Below are positions 1 through 11,340 of a DNA stretch of 64,000 bases, one piece after another; the stretch's first letter is position 1, and every line of letters starts with the position of its first letter. The notes under the pieces are model-generated. The model saw only the letters and a list, made by a program, of their open reading frames with translations. It did no database searches and was not told where the DNA came from. Source of the DNA: Agapetus fuscipes. Taxonomy: Eukaryota; Arthropoda; Insecta; Trichoptera; Glossosomatidae. A program made the translations under genes and the position numbers. The stretch is taken from assembly GCA_951799405.1 (NCBI GenBank), contig OX637352.1, positions 11,790,820 to 11,854,819 on the forward strand. The letters run 5' to 3'.

Positions 1-572
1 AACTGCTCATTCGCGGTATTACAGTATCAACGACGATGTGTCGTCACCTGGCCGGGTTGCTAGTGAAAAGGAATGTAAATATATTTTTATTGGTTGCTGA
101 GAACGGCAGTCTCTTACAATACTAATGTTTGTTTGCCAAGGAAAAGTTACAAATTAAAAAATGTTCCGACCTCATTTTTGTAAATATGCAGGTATCTACA
201 GACTTCATTATATTTGTAATCAAAACGGCACATTTAATCATGGAGTCAATGCATTTAATGCTTTATCTGTTACTAGGTCACTTTTTCGTGTCAGCTATTT
301 TTTAATGGAAAGTCTTACACCAGCCACTTCTTTGCACAGTGGACGTTTTCCCTGATTACGCGGGAGCAGGTTTCAATAGTTATCAAATATAAAAAAAATA
401 TTTCGAATCCCGACAGACTCTTTTGACAGTAACTTTGACCTTGAGTACTAATAATAGAGATACCTATTATCCCTGCAGTAATTGCAATTTTTGCCGGCCT
501 TCCCTAAAACAGAGGTGACATTGGTCAAGTGAAACATTTTTTTTACAGTATGGATGGTCAGCTTTATAGCAA
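1..572. other. No gene seen
   Basis: Bases 40-110 (GGGTTGCTAGTGAAAAGGAA and on) resemble 62390-62450. Otherwise unrecognised AT-rich sequence. Confidence 0.5.
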
Positions 573-832
573 TCTAATCTAATCTAAGTTGCAAAGATAT
601 GTTACATTGGAGATTCACATTACATGCAGTTTCACAACCAGACACGTACCTACAAGTTCGCGCTTGCACATGCCTCATGGGAACCTATAACATAAAAAAC
701 CAAATCAAAAATGGACATACACCCTGCAACTCTTGCCGTCCTTCCCTGTAACAGGGGTGACATTGGCAAAGTGAACCATTTTTACAGCATGGGTGGTCAG
801 CCGCATACCAACCTATAAGTCAAGGAACAAGC
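573..832 (-). repeat. Rep-C, full
   Basis: AATCTAATCTAATCTAAGTT tail to CATACCAACCTATAAGTC. Confidence 0.9.
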
Positions 833-869
833 ATCTATAGCAACCTATAGATTAAGGAATGTGATGAAT

Positions 870-2215
870 AATAGCTGAAACAGGGGTGACATTGGCAAAG
901 TTAACTATTTTTTACAGCACGGGTGAGACTGTCTACCGGTCACGGGGTTTCTGATATCCAGACTGGCTTTATGCCAGGAAGAGGGTGTGTAGACCTGATC
1001 TTCACTCTCAGACAGATTGTTGAAAAACATCTGGCTGTGGGTCGGAAGGTCTAGGTACACGGCTTTTGTGGATCTCGAGAAGGCTTTTGACTCGGTGGAC
1101 AGATGTATGATGTGGAAAGTAGGTACTCCTAAAGTACGGTGTGAACGGCAAGCTTCTGAATGGGATACGCGCCATCTATGAAAATAGTTTGGCGTGTGTA
1201 AGAGTGGATGGTAAATGTAGCGAATGGTTTGATGTTTACAAGGGAGTACGACAGGGGTGTGTAATGAGTCCGTGGTTATTTAACATAATCATGGACAATT
1301 GTATGAAAGAAGCAGAAATTTCTCATTATGGTGTGAAAGTGGGTGAGACGACAGTTGGAGTTCTTGTCTATGCTGACGATGCCGTAGTGTTGGCTGATAC
1401 AGCGGAGGAGCTCCAGATGATACTCACCAAAATAAATGATGCTTTTAGTAAGAACGGTTTAAAAGTGAATGCCAGTAAGACGAAAGTATTAGTGTTTGAC
1501 AGGACTGAGGAATGCGAGGAAATTGAGATAAGACTGAATGAAACAAGAGTGGAGGTCGCGAAAGAATTTGATTATCTGGGAAGCAAGTTTGAGGCGAATG
1601 GGAAATTGACGAAAGAATTGGAAAAGCGCGCTAGTAGAGGAAGAAGTGTAATGGGAACGATTGGAAGAATTGCAAGAAATAGGAAACTTACAAAGAATAT
1701 GAGATTGGCGGTCCACAATGGCATATTGGTTCCGACATTGATGTATGGAAGTGAGGCGTGGACAGTTAATGAATGTGAGCTGAGTAAAGTATGTACGGTT
1801 GAAATGGCTTACCTGAGAGCAATGGCTGGAAAGACACTGAATGATGAAAAGAGAATATGAGAATGAAAGTACAAAAAAGTACGATGAGATTGTTCGGACA
1901 TCTCGAAAGAATGGATGATGAACGACTAACGAAGAAAGTGTACAAAGGAAATGTCAGAGGAAAGCGCGGAAGGGGAAGGCCGAGGAAAGAATGGTTATAC
2001 CAAATAGGTGAGATTGCGAAAGAATGGAACCTGCAGAGTGAGAATAAGAGAAGAGTATGTATGAAAAAGGTAATGAATATTGAGGAAATGAAAGTGGTTT
2101 GTAAGGACAGAAAAAAGAGGAGGCGCATCTGCGGAGGTACCGGCCACCCCTAGTGGAACGGCGGCAGGGTACAGTACAGTACGGGTGGTCAGCCTCTCAC
2201 CAACCCATCAGTCAA
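870..2215 (-). repeat. Rep-C split by LINE-1
   Basis: Pieces 870-926 and about 2186-2215 (GGGTGGTCAGCCTCTCACCA) flank the LINE-1 copy. Confidence 0.82.
921..2190 (+). pseudogene. LINE-1 (RTE-like) reverse transcriptase, 5'-truncated, inserted in Rep-C
   Basis: The copy begins inside RT (VSDIQTGFMPGRGCVD) and has frame breaks near 1050-1125, where extra TAGGTA-type bases occur. From 1141 a clean stretch of 239 codons has VRQGCVMSPWLFNIIMDNC and the YADDAVVLAD catalytic box. A deletion near 1850 removes about 17 codons; the tail reads GHLERMDDERLTKKVYKG and RGRGRPRKEW. The 3' tail is CAGTACAGTA. A shared CGGGTG lies at both junctions with Rep-C. Confidence 0.93.
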
Positions 2216-2424
2216 TAAAGTAGAAAAAATACATTTAAACACACTCAAATATCTTCGCATATTAAAATTTTGTAATCGGCCCTGACAGATAATAAACAAT
2301 ACTCTTATCTCAAAGTAACTTTAAATGATATATTAGGTTGGTATGGGGCTGAAACCCAATGTTGTACAAACTAGGTTTACTTTTGCCAATGCTTCCCGTG
2401 TTTCAGGGAAATATGGAGCAAAGT

Positions 2425-2572
2425 TGCACAGTTTCCAGCCTTACAGCAACTGGTCTAGCTTGAGAATTGGAGCTTTCTACATCAACGACCTAGCTCGCAG
2501 AGGGCTATTGAGGTGTGATTCACACAAAACAGCGCTCACCAAATAAATCATCCTAATATGATTATTATCATT
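2425..2572 (+). mobile_element. SINE-A, 3' part
   Basis: Body from CCAGCCTTACAGCAACTGG to CACCAAATAAATCATCCTAA; head missing. Confidence 0.8.
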
Positions 2573-3139
2573 ACTCAGGTTCGTTTTGGTTCTCTATAAG
2601 TAAAAAAGCGGGTTGGCAAGACCTCTGGGCCTGGCTAACAATATGATATTATATCTTATCTAATAATAACTCGGAAAATCTATGCAATTTTCTCGCTAAC
2701 GCACTTGTGTCAGGAAAACACCGTAACTTAGTAAAACACGTTTAAACTTTACCAAAAAATGTACACAATCGAAAACATCGCCTCTAGCGAATTTTTGAAT
2801 TTTCATACATTTTAAGTTTACAATTTTACGTTTAATTTTACCGTAGTCTTGAGTGCTTTCTAAAACAATATGCAAAGTTAAACAGCGTCTCCTAGTATGC
2901 GTATTAGTTTCAAAGCATGTTTTTTTTAAAGCGTAATGGTTTAGTTTGAAAGTAATGTTTAAAACTTGGAGTACAAATGGGAGTTTGACATTTGGATTTG
3001 CGCGGACCAATCACAAGCCGTCTCACGGACACACCTTTCAGTAGACCAATAGCGGGGAGTGCTGAAATTTCCCACTTCACTTTAAATCAGTGATCCTAGC
3101 CTTTTCTCGACCTTCCAAAGTTTTTATTCGATTACTGAC
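2573..3139. other. No gene seen
   Basis: Unique-looking sequence. A CCAAT motif occurs near 3008 and another near 3046, but no convincing ORF follows. Confidence 0.5.
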
Positions 3140-3450
3140 CATTTTCACTAACCAAGGACCACTTTGATTGATTTCTTTCGACCAAGGACCATTTTCATTG
3201 TTTTATTTCGATCAAGCACCACTCTGATCGATTTTGTTTCGACCAAGAACCGCTTTGATAGGTTTGTTTTGACTAAGGACCGCTTTGATAGGTTTGTTTC
3301 GACCAAGGACCGCTTTGATAGGTTTGTTTCGACCAAGGACCGCTTTGATAGGTTTGTTTCGACCAAGGACCATTTTAATTGTTTTGTTTCCATCAGGGAC
3401 CACTGTCATTGTTTTATTTCAATCAGGGACCAATTTAATCGATTTAGTTT
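3140..3450. repeat. 30-bp minisatellite
   Basis: About ten units of TTTCGACCAAGGACCGCTTT plus GATAGGTTTG; the central four are nearly identical and the outer ones diverge. The unit is divisible by three, so frames on both strands stay open; these are not genes. Confidence 0.93.
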
Positions 3451-3884
3451 TATCACTAGGTTGGTATGAGGGTGCCTACACAAGTTGCATGCGAGGGTGC
3501 TTTAAAAAACACACGAAAACCTCAAATGAATACAAGCTGTACTACTCTTGCCACCAATCCCTGAAATAAGGGTGACAGTGGGAAAAGTGAACCATTTTTA
3601 GAGAATAGGTTGTTAGCCTCATATTGACCTCTGAGTCAAGAAACTTTGGGAGCAACAAGTCCTTGTAAATTAATAATTGTTTGTAAAAATGGAGTCGCTT
3701 CAAAAATCCATGAAATAAAATTGTGTGTCACTCCGCCGAGTTGTTTTAATAGCTAACCAATATGTTTCTAGTTTCTAAGAGCTCTATCACCTAAACCTGT
3801 GACGTCACCTCGCCGAGGCAAATTAGGAATGTTCTGATTACATTTTATTTACAGGTGTTCACTTTTTTTCTGTCGCGCCATAAA

Positions 3885-4060
3885 CGCCAGGCAAGTAAAA
3901 AATACCCCCAAGGTTGTATAAGCTTTCAAAAGAAATGAGAATCTTCCCCCTTTCGAGCAGTGAACTTCAAGTCAATTGATTGGTGTAAGGACGTCCCCCT
4001 TACCTGTATAAAACAATAGTTCCCACTTGCCACATTTAGTTACAGAATCAAGGAAAACCC
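3885..4060 (+). mobile_element. SINE-B body, degenerate
   Basis: CAAAAGAAATGAGAATCTTC and CCCCCTTACCTGTATAAAAC retain the order of the SINE-B body; head missing. Confidence 0.6.
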
Positions 4061-4311
4061 CTATTCAGAATCCTCCTTCCCTCCATTGTGGACGATATAA
4101 ATTTGTGAAAGCAGGACATGTTTGACATATGTAATCGGGACGACTTTTAGCGAAAGTGGGACATATTTATCTTTGCTGGGAACAGTAAGTTGGGACTTAT
4201 TTCCTAAAAAAATCTGTGCCGCGAGTATAAAACGTTCGTAAACTCACCTCGATTGCGTAAATCGAAAAATCTCAAAAAAAATAAATAGGCTTTCTAGGAG
4301 TGCCCACGTAA

Positions 4312-4567
4312 AAACATAAAATGCGAATAAGCTACAAATATAGTGTAACTTCTTGCCTGCGTTTCTCCGAAGGGGTCGCATGTGGCGATTCGGGACCTAT
4401 TTATTTTTACAGGTAAGGGGTCCAGCCTCACACCAACCACTTTCAGTTGAAGTGGGGGTTTTCCAGCTTCCGAGGGGCTGGTTCTCATTTCTTGTGAAGC
4501 TTGAGTAAACCTTAAGATCGAACCCTTGCTCTCGGCATGGAATGCAAGCATTCTACCTACTCAATAC
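4312..4567 (-). mobile_element. SINE-B
   Basis: From AAAATGCGAATAAGCTACAA to GGAATGCAAGCATTCTACC, so the head is nearly complete; about 150 bp before the palindromic MITE. Confidence 0.85.
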
Positions 4568-4712
4568 ATTCTCGATTTACGCAATCGAGATGAGATTTAC
4601 GCGAAGTTTTATACTCGGGGTACTGGACGCATGGTCACGTAATGTTTGACCCACTCGCAGACCACTGGTTGAGAAACACTGCCTAGAATTCAAACGTCAA
4701 TTGTTTTCTTTA

Positions 4713-4999
4713 TGGGGCGTCCACACGCTTGCCAACCATTCACAAGTCAAGCGCACAGTGTGTCGTCTAGAACATGCTAGCTGGACAAAAATTTGTCTAA
4801 TGGACTAATTTTGTCCAGCTAGCATGTTCTAGACGACACACTGTGCGCTTGCCTTGTAGCCAAGCGCACAGTGTGTCGTCTAGAACATGCTAGCTGGACA
4901 AAATGAGTCCATTAGACAAAATTTTGTCCAGCTAGCATGTTCTAGACGACACACTGTGCGCTTGACTTGTGAATGGTTGGCAAGCGTGTGGACGCCCCA
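4713..4999. mobile_element. Nested palindromic MITE just upstream of the slgA promoter
   Basis: Two arms of about 143 bp (4713-4855 and 4857-4999) form a nearly perfect inverted repeat, and each arm holds its own smaller palindrome, so a 43-bp block (ending TGCTAGCTGGACAAAA) occurs four times in alternating orientation. Ends are TGGGGCGTCC...GGACGCCCCA, flanked by TTA on both sides. A TTA duplication would fit PIF/Harbinger-type elements. There is no coding capacity. Confidence 0.8.
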
Positions 5000-5104
5000 T
5001 TAGACATCGGCACGTATTCCCAGCACTTGAAATGACAAACTACTGAATGAATCAACGGAAAATCATTAAAACCCCTCGAGATAATAAACGATAATGACAT
5101 TGAG

Positions 5105-5282
5105 TATATAAACCCTGCAATTTATACATTTGAAAAGAAGTGCTTTCCTTCCGCAGTCCGCACGTCAAAAAAATTCAGTCGTGTTCCGTCAGCCGCGCGG
5201 TCAACTCGTGTCAGTCGCGATCTCGCCTCGTCAGAAATAAAACAGAGGGCCTGCGCGCCCATTTTAAATTAAAACCAGTGCA
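5105..5282 (+). promoter_or_regulatory. slgA: Putative core promoter and 5' UTR of proline dehydrogenase
   Basis: A TCAGT arthropod initiator lies at 5175-5179. Taking its A (5177) as +1, ACTCGTG at 5204-5210 sits at +28 and matches the downstream promoter element RGWCGTG at six of seven positions. A TATATAA at 5105-5111 is about 70 bp upstream, too far for that start, but could serve another start near 5135-5140. The leader is GC-rich compared with the AT-rich flanks and ends in GTGCA before ATGG, a good initiation context. The start site is inferred from motifs only. Confidence 0.5.
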
Positions 5283-5549
5283 ATGGCTATCCTGCAATCT
5301 TTGCTACGTCTTGGATTAACGCGACAGAATGCCGGCTCTAAGTTCGGGCACACAAGAACCTGCGGAGCTTTGTCAATTAACGATCAGAAAAGATACAAGG
5401 CATCTGCTCCCCCTTTGAGAGATCCTTTGGATTTGAGTTTTGACAATCATGTCGCCGCTTTCAAGAGCAAGACGACCTCAGAGCTGGTCCGCGCTTATTT
5501 CGTGTACCAGATGTGTGGAATTAATTATCTGGTGGAGCACAATATGAAG
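5283..5549 (+). CDS. slgA: Proline dehydrogenase, exon 1 (N-terminus with mitochondrial presequence)
   Basis: First coding exon, 89 codons, of the FAD-dependent inner-mitochondrial enzyme that oxidises proline to pyrroline-5-carboxylate and feeds electrons to the respiratory chain. Residues 1 to about 28 (MAILQSLLRLGLTRQ...) are rich in Arg, Leu and Ser without acidic residues, as in a matrix presequence. Residues 46-89 hold the conserved eukaryotic PRODH block DPLDLSFDNHVAAFKSKTT followed by ELVRAYFVYQ and YLVEHNMK. The exon ends in phase 0 at AAG|gtgagt. The ATG is the first in the leader and precedes the presequence. It joins exon 2a or 2b, both of which begin in phase 0 with Ile-Met. The ORF reads on past the donor, but that tail does not resemble PRODH. 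Confidence 0.93.
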
Positions 5550-5965
5550 GTGAGTTTGGTTTTGTCTTGCATAACGTTGTTTTATGTTTCTTACGTCAGA
5601 GTAGGTCGGCCATGTTTAGCGGGTGCGCGCGCAGCCGAAGGAAAACATCGATTTGCCGGCGAAAACTGAAAGGGAGGGTGAATTTTTTTTCACGCAATAC
5701 TTTTCATATTAAATTGTTGTTAGTATCCATTATTGATGCAACTAAATATACGTTGGAAATTCATCTGTTTTCTTGCTTAAAGATGTTGTACTTTATATCT
5801 TGAAATATTTACGGAAAATTCGTAAAAAACTGAAAGGAAGGGTGAACTTTTCTTTCATACTATTTTCATATTAAAGTTATATTAATAAAAACATACTTAT
5901 AATATCTACTTAGTTTTATAACTTAAATATTTTTCCGATGTTCTTTTACTTAAATGTTTGAATAA
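5550..5965. other. Start of slgA intron 1
   Basis: Two diverged copies of an AAAACTGAAAGGGAGGGTGA / TTTCATATTAAA block (about 5665 and 5830). No ORF of interest. Confidence 0.6.
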
Positions 5966-7497
5966 AGCTGACCACCCTTACTGTAAAAAATGGTTCACTT
6001 TTCCAATGCCACCCTCGTTTCAGGGAAGGTCTGCGAGAGTTGCAGGGCTTATGCTCATTTGAGATTGGTCTTATTTGTAAGTCCACATGTCGCATTATGT
6101 AAGTACGAACTTATACGTGTATGCTTGTGAGCAGTGGCGTGCATATCATAAAGACCATTAGTCCTCGCCGAACTTACTTTTTAGAAAAGAAAAAATATTT
6201 TTGAAACAATAATTTTAATAAGAAACAATATTAATCGACGCCTAAAAGATAGGCAATTTTCGTAGCCCCGAATTAGACATTTGTAAGTTAGCGCCTACCG
6301 TTTTCACGCATGCAATACGCTCAGCGCGGTCCGGCAACGAGATTTTAAACTGTAGCTCGGTTCCAGCGCGGCAATACATTTAAACCAAATTGCACTCATA
6401 CATCCACATGTGGTCACCGTCTGTACGCTTCAACTCAGGCTTGCCTGGGTCAAAAGACAATAATAATTGGGAACGCACTTACGTCATAGTAGAGTAGAGA
6501 CAGAAATAAACTGGTGATATATATGAAAGAGATGCAGAAAAGAAGTGTGTGAGTTTTAACTTTTTGTTCATTCTCCAATTTCTTCCAAGCCCGCGCGCGT
6601 TGTTTTTGACGTCTGTGATTGTTTTTGTGATTTATTGGGAAACTTAATTATTACAATGGATAACTGATAACATCATTAAGTCAGTGGTTTTATGCCTTAG
6701 ATACTGTGTGTGTTTGGAAGAATTGAGAAAAACGGCATTTCTTAAGGCCACTTCAAGTATCGAGTTATTGACTTGTCTTATTATAATCAATCATTTACTC
6801 TGATATTTGATGTGGCTCAGGCGGCTTCCACTAAGCTTTTCATTATTTATGTGTAAGTGTCGTGGGACAAGAACAACTACATAATGCTAGAGATTCTACA
6901 ATGACTAAGGTAAGAGTTTCATAGATACTTTAAAGGTCCGTCTGAAACGGCAACAAAAAACCACGGTGGTTATTTATTTAAGACAACTAATGCAATATTA
7001 TTTCATTTTTAGGTTCAGGTTGGAATTACGGTCGTTTTACATGTTTACAATAATTATAACTACACAGTTTTTTTTTAACGGATATTACACGAACCGTCAT
7101 AAGACAACTTACATTATTCTCTTATAACAGTTCGTGAAATATCCGATAAAAAAACCTACCTGTAATTATTGTAAATATTATTTCAGTTTTATACATGAAG
7201 GGACTATGTTATATGTTTCTTAACATTGTTTTCAGATAATTGCTATTTCAAATTTTGTTCCGACAGGTTTCCCTGGAAAAATCGGTTTTTCGTTTTTGGT
7301 TTAATTAAATTGTAAATGCCACTGGCTGTATGGAATATGAAAAAAATCGGATTTTTATTGTTTTGGAGTTGCGCACAAAAAATAATCTTGTTCTGTCGAA
7401 AACCACCCAAAACCTAGAAGTTGCCGAACTAGGTCTTAATTCCTATGATCGCCCCTGCTTGTGAGAATACATGTATTATATTTATGAATCTTTCTTA
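5966..7497 (+). repeat. Rep-C split by the hAT element
   Basis: AGCTGACCACCCTTACTGTA to GCTTGTGAG at 6131, resuming at 7458. Confidence 0.85.
6132..7457. mobile_element. Non-autonomous hAT element inserted in Rep-C
   Basis: 1326 bp flanked by the 8-bp duplication CTTGTGAG (6124-6131, 7458-7465). Ends CAGTGGCGTGCATATCAT and, inverted, CAGGGGCGATCATAGG. No transposase ORF. It contains an internal inverted repeat (about 7020-7190) around GAACCGTCATAAG. Confidence 0.85.
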
Positions 7498-7534
7498 AAT
7501 GTAAACATGGTTCTCCTTGCCAGGATTCTACGAC

Positions 7535-7850
7535 ATATCGCCATCGGTAAAAGACAACTCGTCCAACGACAGTTCGTCCATTGACAAATCGGTCACACGA
7601 CACTTCGTCCACACGACTTTTCGGCCAACGACATTTCGGCGAAAGACAAATCGGTCAACGACAACCCGTCCAAAGATAAATCGGCCATAGACAAATCGGT
7701 CACACGACATTTCGTTCAAAGACAAATCGGTCAACGACAACCCGTTCAAAGACAACTCGGCCATAGACAAATCGGTCAAACGACACTTCGTCCACACGAC
7801 ATTTCGGTCAACGACATTTCGGTCAATGACATTTCGGTCATTTACAATAT
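7535..7850. repeat. Family D array (GACAAATCGGTC / GACATTTCGTCC units)
   Basis: Short alternating units such as AGACAAATCGGTCAACGAC and CACGACATTTCGTCC fill 300 bp. Related blocks occur at 12.43, 18.67 and 26.57 kb. Confidence 0.88.
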
Positions 7851-7860
7851 ATTGTATTCA

Positions 7861-8133
7861 ACCGGTCCGTAGTCTAGTGGTTTACACTTCTGACGTTGTG
7901 AAGGTTGTGGGTTCAAATATGCTCTTTGCTTGGTGAAAAAAAATCATATATAAAGATACCTTTACCGAAGACCGGTCACTAAAGGTCCATCCAGTATTAC
8001 ACCAGCTGGGTCGTGTTTGAGAATTGGTGCTTTCTACAGCGATGACTAAGCCCGCAGAGGGCTCTTGAGGTGTGATAGGTACACACAAAAACAGCGCTCA
8101 CCAAATAAATCATCCCAATATTATTATTAACAA
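7861..8133 (+). mobile_element. SINE-A, full, with deletion in the head
   Basis: CCGGTCCGTAGTCTAGTGGT to AATAAATCATCCCAATATTA. The end of the tRNA-like head and the following region are shortened. Confidence 0.85.
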
Positions 8134-8205
8134 GACCTCGTTTGTCTTTTTGGCACAGCAAGCGGCTCTAATGCTCCATCTATTTCTTTATGCAGATCGA
8201 TCATA

Positions 8206-8448
8206 TACCCTTAGTACAAGTTGCAAAACTTGAGTAATGTAAAGTTTGCGGCAATTATTAAAGAGTGATTTCCCCCAAAATCTGCCGTTTTTGTTTATTT
8301 GAACTTGATTTTCTTCATCACTGTAACTCTTTTGCTAAGACCAAAAAGTGTAAGAAACCAAAACGGCAGATTTTGGGAGAAATCACTCTTTAATATTTTC
8401 CCTAAACTTTACTTTTCTCAAGTTTTGCAAGTCGTACTAAGGGTACTG
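8206..8448. mobile_element. Fold-back MITE
   Basis: Arms of about 90 bp: CCCTTAGTACAAGTTGCAAA left pairs with the inverse right end, and AGAGTGATTTCCCCCAAAAT left with ATTTTGGGAGAAATCACTCT right. Confidence 0.82.
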
Positions 8449-8842
8449 CGATTTTGTACGACACAGCTGGTTACATTCAATAATTGTTTTAACTTTTAGT
8501 TTTATAGGTCAGATGGTTTTTTTGTGGCGTTGCAAAATATGGTAATTCAGTAATATCGTGGGTATTATTTCGCTTGCAATAATTAATGTAATCACAGGCT
8601 TGGCCGGAGATATCGCGGTTAGACGGCGGCCATTTTAACTCGGGCTTCCAAATTCAAATTTTGCATGTTGTACACATTTCAGTTCGATTAAATCAGCGGT
8701 TCTTAACCAGTGGTCTGCGTGAGCCTCCAAAATTGACTACGCATAAATTTTAATTCAAAACTTGTTCCGGGCGTGCAAACGACACACTTGTATGAGACTA
8801 TTGTCCTTGGCGATCTCTCTATAATCGGAATTGCAAAAATAT

Positions 8843-9062
8843 GGTAACTACTAAGATTCATATTAAATGCATGTCCATAAGTAGAAACGTATTGGTTCGC
8901 GCTTAAACATGCCGCGTGTGAACCTACAATATAAAAGCCAATCTCTCAAATGAGCATAAGCCCTGCAACTCTTGCCGACCTTCCCTGAAACAAGGGGTGA
9001 CATTGGCAAGGGGAACAATTTTTGTACAGTATGGTTGGACAGCCTCATACCAACCTAAAAGC
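8843..9062 (-). repeat. Rep-C
   Basis: Lacks the AGATT tail; ends CATACCAACCTAAAAGCC. Confidence 0.88.
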
Positions 9063-9094
9063 CAAGGAATATAATAATAAATAATCTTTCTACG

Positions 9095-9342
9095 AGTATA
9101 CTCTAAAATCTTAGTTGCAAAGATAAAGTAACATTTAAGATTCATATTTAATTCATGTCCACAAGCAGACATGTCTTAAGTTCGCGTCTACAAATGCTTC
9201 ATGTGCTCTTACAGAATAAAGACCCAAATCTTAAATGGATATAAACTCTGTAACTTTTGCCGACCTTCCCTGAAACATGGGTGACATTGGCAAAGTGAAC
9301 CATTTTTTACAGCATGGGTGGTCAGCCACATACCAAACTGTA
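9095..9342 (-). repeat. Rep-C
   Basis: Directly follows the copy at 8.8 kb in the same orientation; ends GGTGGTCAGCCACATACCAA. Confidence 0.88.
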
Positions 9343-9414
9343 CCAAAGTCGTAGTAAGATGGTTCATATGGAAATGGATTAAAATTCTTGATGATAACAG
9401 AATCATGAAAGTGG

Positions 9415-9720
9415 TCCCTGGTGAAATGAAAACATGAAAGTAGTCGCTGATCTGACCAAATCAATCAAAGTCAACAAGGTTATAGTGCCCAATAGAGCAA
9501 ACACATCAAATTTTGCAGACAGAAGCTTTGCGGTGGCCGGGCCGGTGGCCTGGAACAATTTGCCCATCGGTGTTCGCGCGAACCAGCTTACCACCACCTT
9601 CAGAATCGAACTGAAGACACTACTTTTCTCCAGAAGCCATGGCGCCCTTGAGATGGTCCTGGACCATTAAATGGCGCCACAGGAAAGAAATCATCCATCA
9701 TCATCATCATCAAAGTGGAC
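9415..9720 (+). pseudogene. CR1/L2-like LINE, RT C-terminus
   Basis: Open stretch 9434-9670 with RSFAVAGPVAWNNLPIGVR and FRIELKTLLF, the C-terminal block of CR1/L2-type RTs, followed by an ATCATC tandem tail at 9694-9711. Confidence 0.75.
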
Positions 9721-9999
9721 CCTAATCGTAAAAAGGTTAAGGACCACTGAATAAATGGAGTCATAACAAAAAAGTCGCGAAAAATAATTATAGTGTCACT
9801 CCGCCGAGTTGCCTTTTTTTAAATTTCATACATCGTATCAGGCGCAATATAAGTTCTTTAGAATAAACGTCTTTTTAGTCTGTCGAATTATTCCATTTGA
9901 AATTAATTTGAGTCCTAACGATGACCCCAAATTGGTCAACAAAAGTCTATTATTCAACCTTACAGAAACTATGTTTTGTTGGGTATTTGAGCCTTCTTA

Positions 10000-10062
10000 A
10001 GCGATGGCTTGCAGAGGGCTCTTGAGGCATGATTCACTCAATAACAGCTCTCAACAAATAAG
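10000..10062 (+). mobile_element. SINE-A 3' fragment
   Basis: GCAGAGGGCTCTTGAGGCAT to CAACAAATAAGC only. Confidence 0.6.
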
Positions 10063-10084
10063 CAACAAGAATAAGTAGTCCCAA

Positions 10085-10640
10085 TATGCATTTATTTACC
10101 CTTGCCGTTTCGAGTTCATCGCCGTTCAACAACCTTCCCAATTTGAAAAATAAAACTCAATTCGTACCTACCACATTCCCTTTCAAAATCGCGATCTTCT
10201 TCCATCTCTTTCGCACCCTCACACACCCATCAATCCTCATCAATTTGAGCGAAAGAGATGGGATGTATGCTTTGAAGAAGCGTTTCCTAAAAAACTTGTT
10301 CCGCCGACAATTGGGTACGCCATGAGGGTTTTAAAAATTGCGGTTAATTGTAAGTTTTTTGTTTTGGGATGCTTAAAAAAGTAATAAGTATAGAATGTTT
10401 ACTCGACCATAGCGTTAACAGAAAAAAATGTTTGAAAGCTAAAACACTCATTAGGGGTGCTGTTGTATCTTTTATATACTTTTTTCTGTTTACTGCTTTT
10501 ATGGCATGTTTGAATATTTTTAGACAATGTTTTATTCTTGGATAGCATGCTTCATAGTCGTCTACATGTTGGAAGGGTGGAAACTTCGATGTTTTTTGTT
10601 GTTGTTTTCCAAATTGAAAATATGGTTGACCATCCATGCA
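10085..10640. other. No recognised feature
   Basis: 79- and 102-codon open stretches show no family resemblance and are probably chance. Confidence 0.4.
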
Positions 10641-10830
10641 AGGAGTATGCAATGACGGAAAGAAATGACGGCTGATCTACAATGTTGGCGGCTTGGGCTT
10701 TTGATTCAATTTTACTTTAATTAAATGTAACTTTAATTGTTTATTTTTTGTACTCTTCTAATGTAAGTAAACACATTTTCAGTATTTTTTGTTACTTGGC
10801 TAATAGGTTGGTATGAGACTGACAACCGAA
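10640..10830 (+). pseudogene. LINE-2 3' fragment running into Rep-C
   Basis: ERKKWRLI-type codons (GGAAAGAAATGACGGCTGATC), a short AT-rich UTR, then TAATAGGTTGGTATGAGACTG, the Rep-C start, at about 10800. Confidence 0.7.
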
Positions 10831-11030
10831 GGTCTTTGATAAATAAAGATGAATTTTTAAACCAGGTAAAGTACTTACATATAATTATATTGATATACTC
10901 GTATATTGAACATTTCATGTTTTTTTGTGGATTGAAAATTCAACCTTCTGAGTTTCTGTCTAGCGATTACGAGTCTGAAGCGTTAAACACTAGACGACCG
11001 ACCGGTGGCAACAAGCTATCCAGTCTTCCT

Positions 11031-11340
11031 GTAGCTGTTACTGTATTCTGCCGCCGTTGCCACTAGAGGTGGCCGGTACCTCCGCAATTGAGTCGCCACT
11101 TTTTCTTGCCTTGCATATCTCTTTCATTTCTTCAGCATTCTTAATACATACTCTTCCCTTATTCTCACTCTGCTGGTTCCATTATTTCGCAACCTCACGT
11201 ATTTGGTCTATCCATTCCTTTCTCGGTCTTCCCCTGCCACGCTTTCTTGTGACATTTCCTCTCTGTGTAATATCTTCGTTAGTCGGTCATCATCCATTAT
11301 TTCAAGATGTCCGAACCATCTGAACTGCCCGAACAAGCTA
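11031..11340 (-). pseudogene. LINE-1 3' fragment
   Basis: Minus-strand tail of the same LINE: the GTACCGGCCACC terminus, an RGRGRPRKEW-like stretch, and the CAGTAACAG tail at 11031-11045. Confidence 0.85.

Noticed and set aside
3148..3569. Overlapping open frames of 65-101 codons on both strands
   Set aside because: They come from a 30-bp minisatellite whose unit is divisible by three; no family resemblance.
5550..5669. Extension of the exon 1 reading frame to 128 codons
   Set aside because: A good donor (AAG|gtgagt) stands at the conserved PRODH boundary and the tail beyond it has no PRODH similarity.
8690..9750. hAT element with CAGCGGTTCTTAACC and an inverse end near 9750
   Set aside because: The flanks (GATTAAAT and AATAAATG) are not a matching 8-bp duplication, so the two ends are not shown to belong together.
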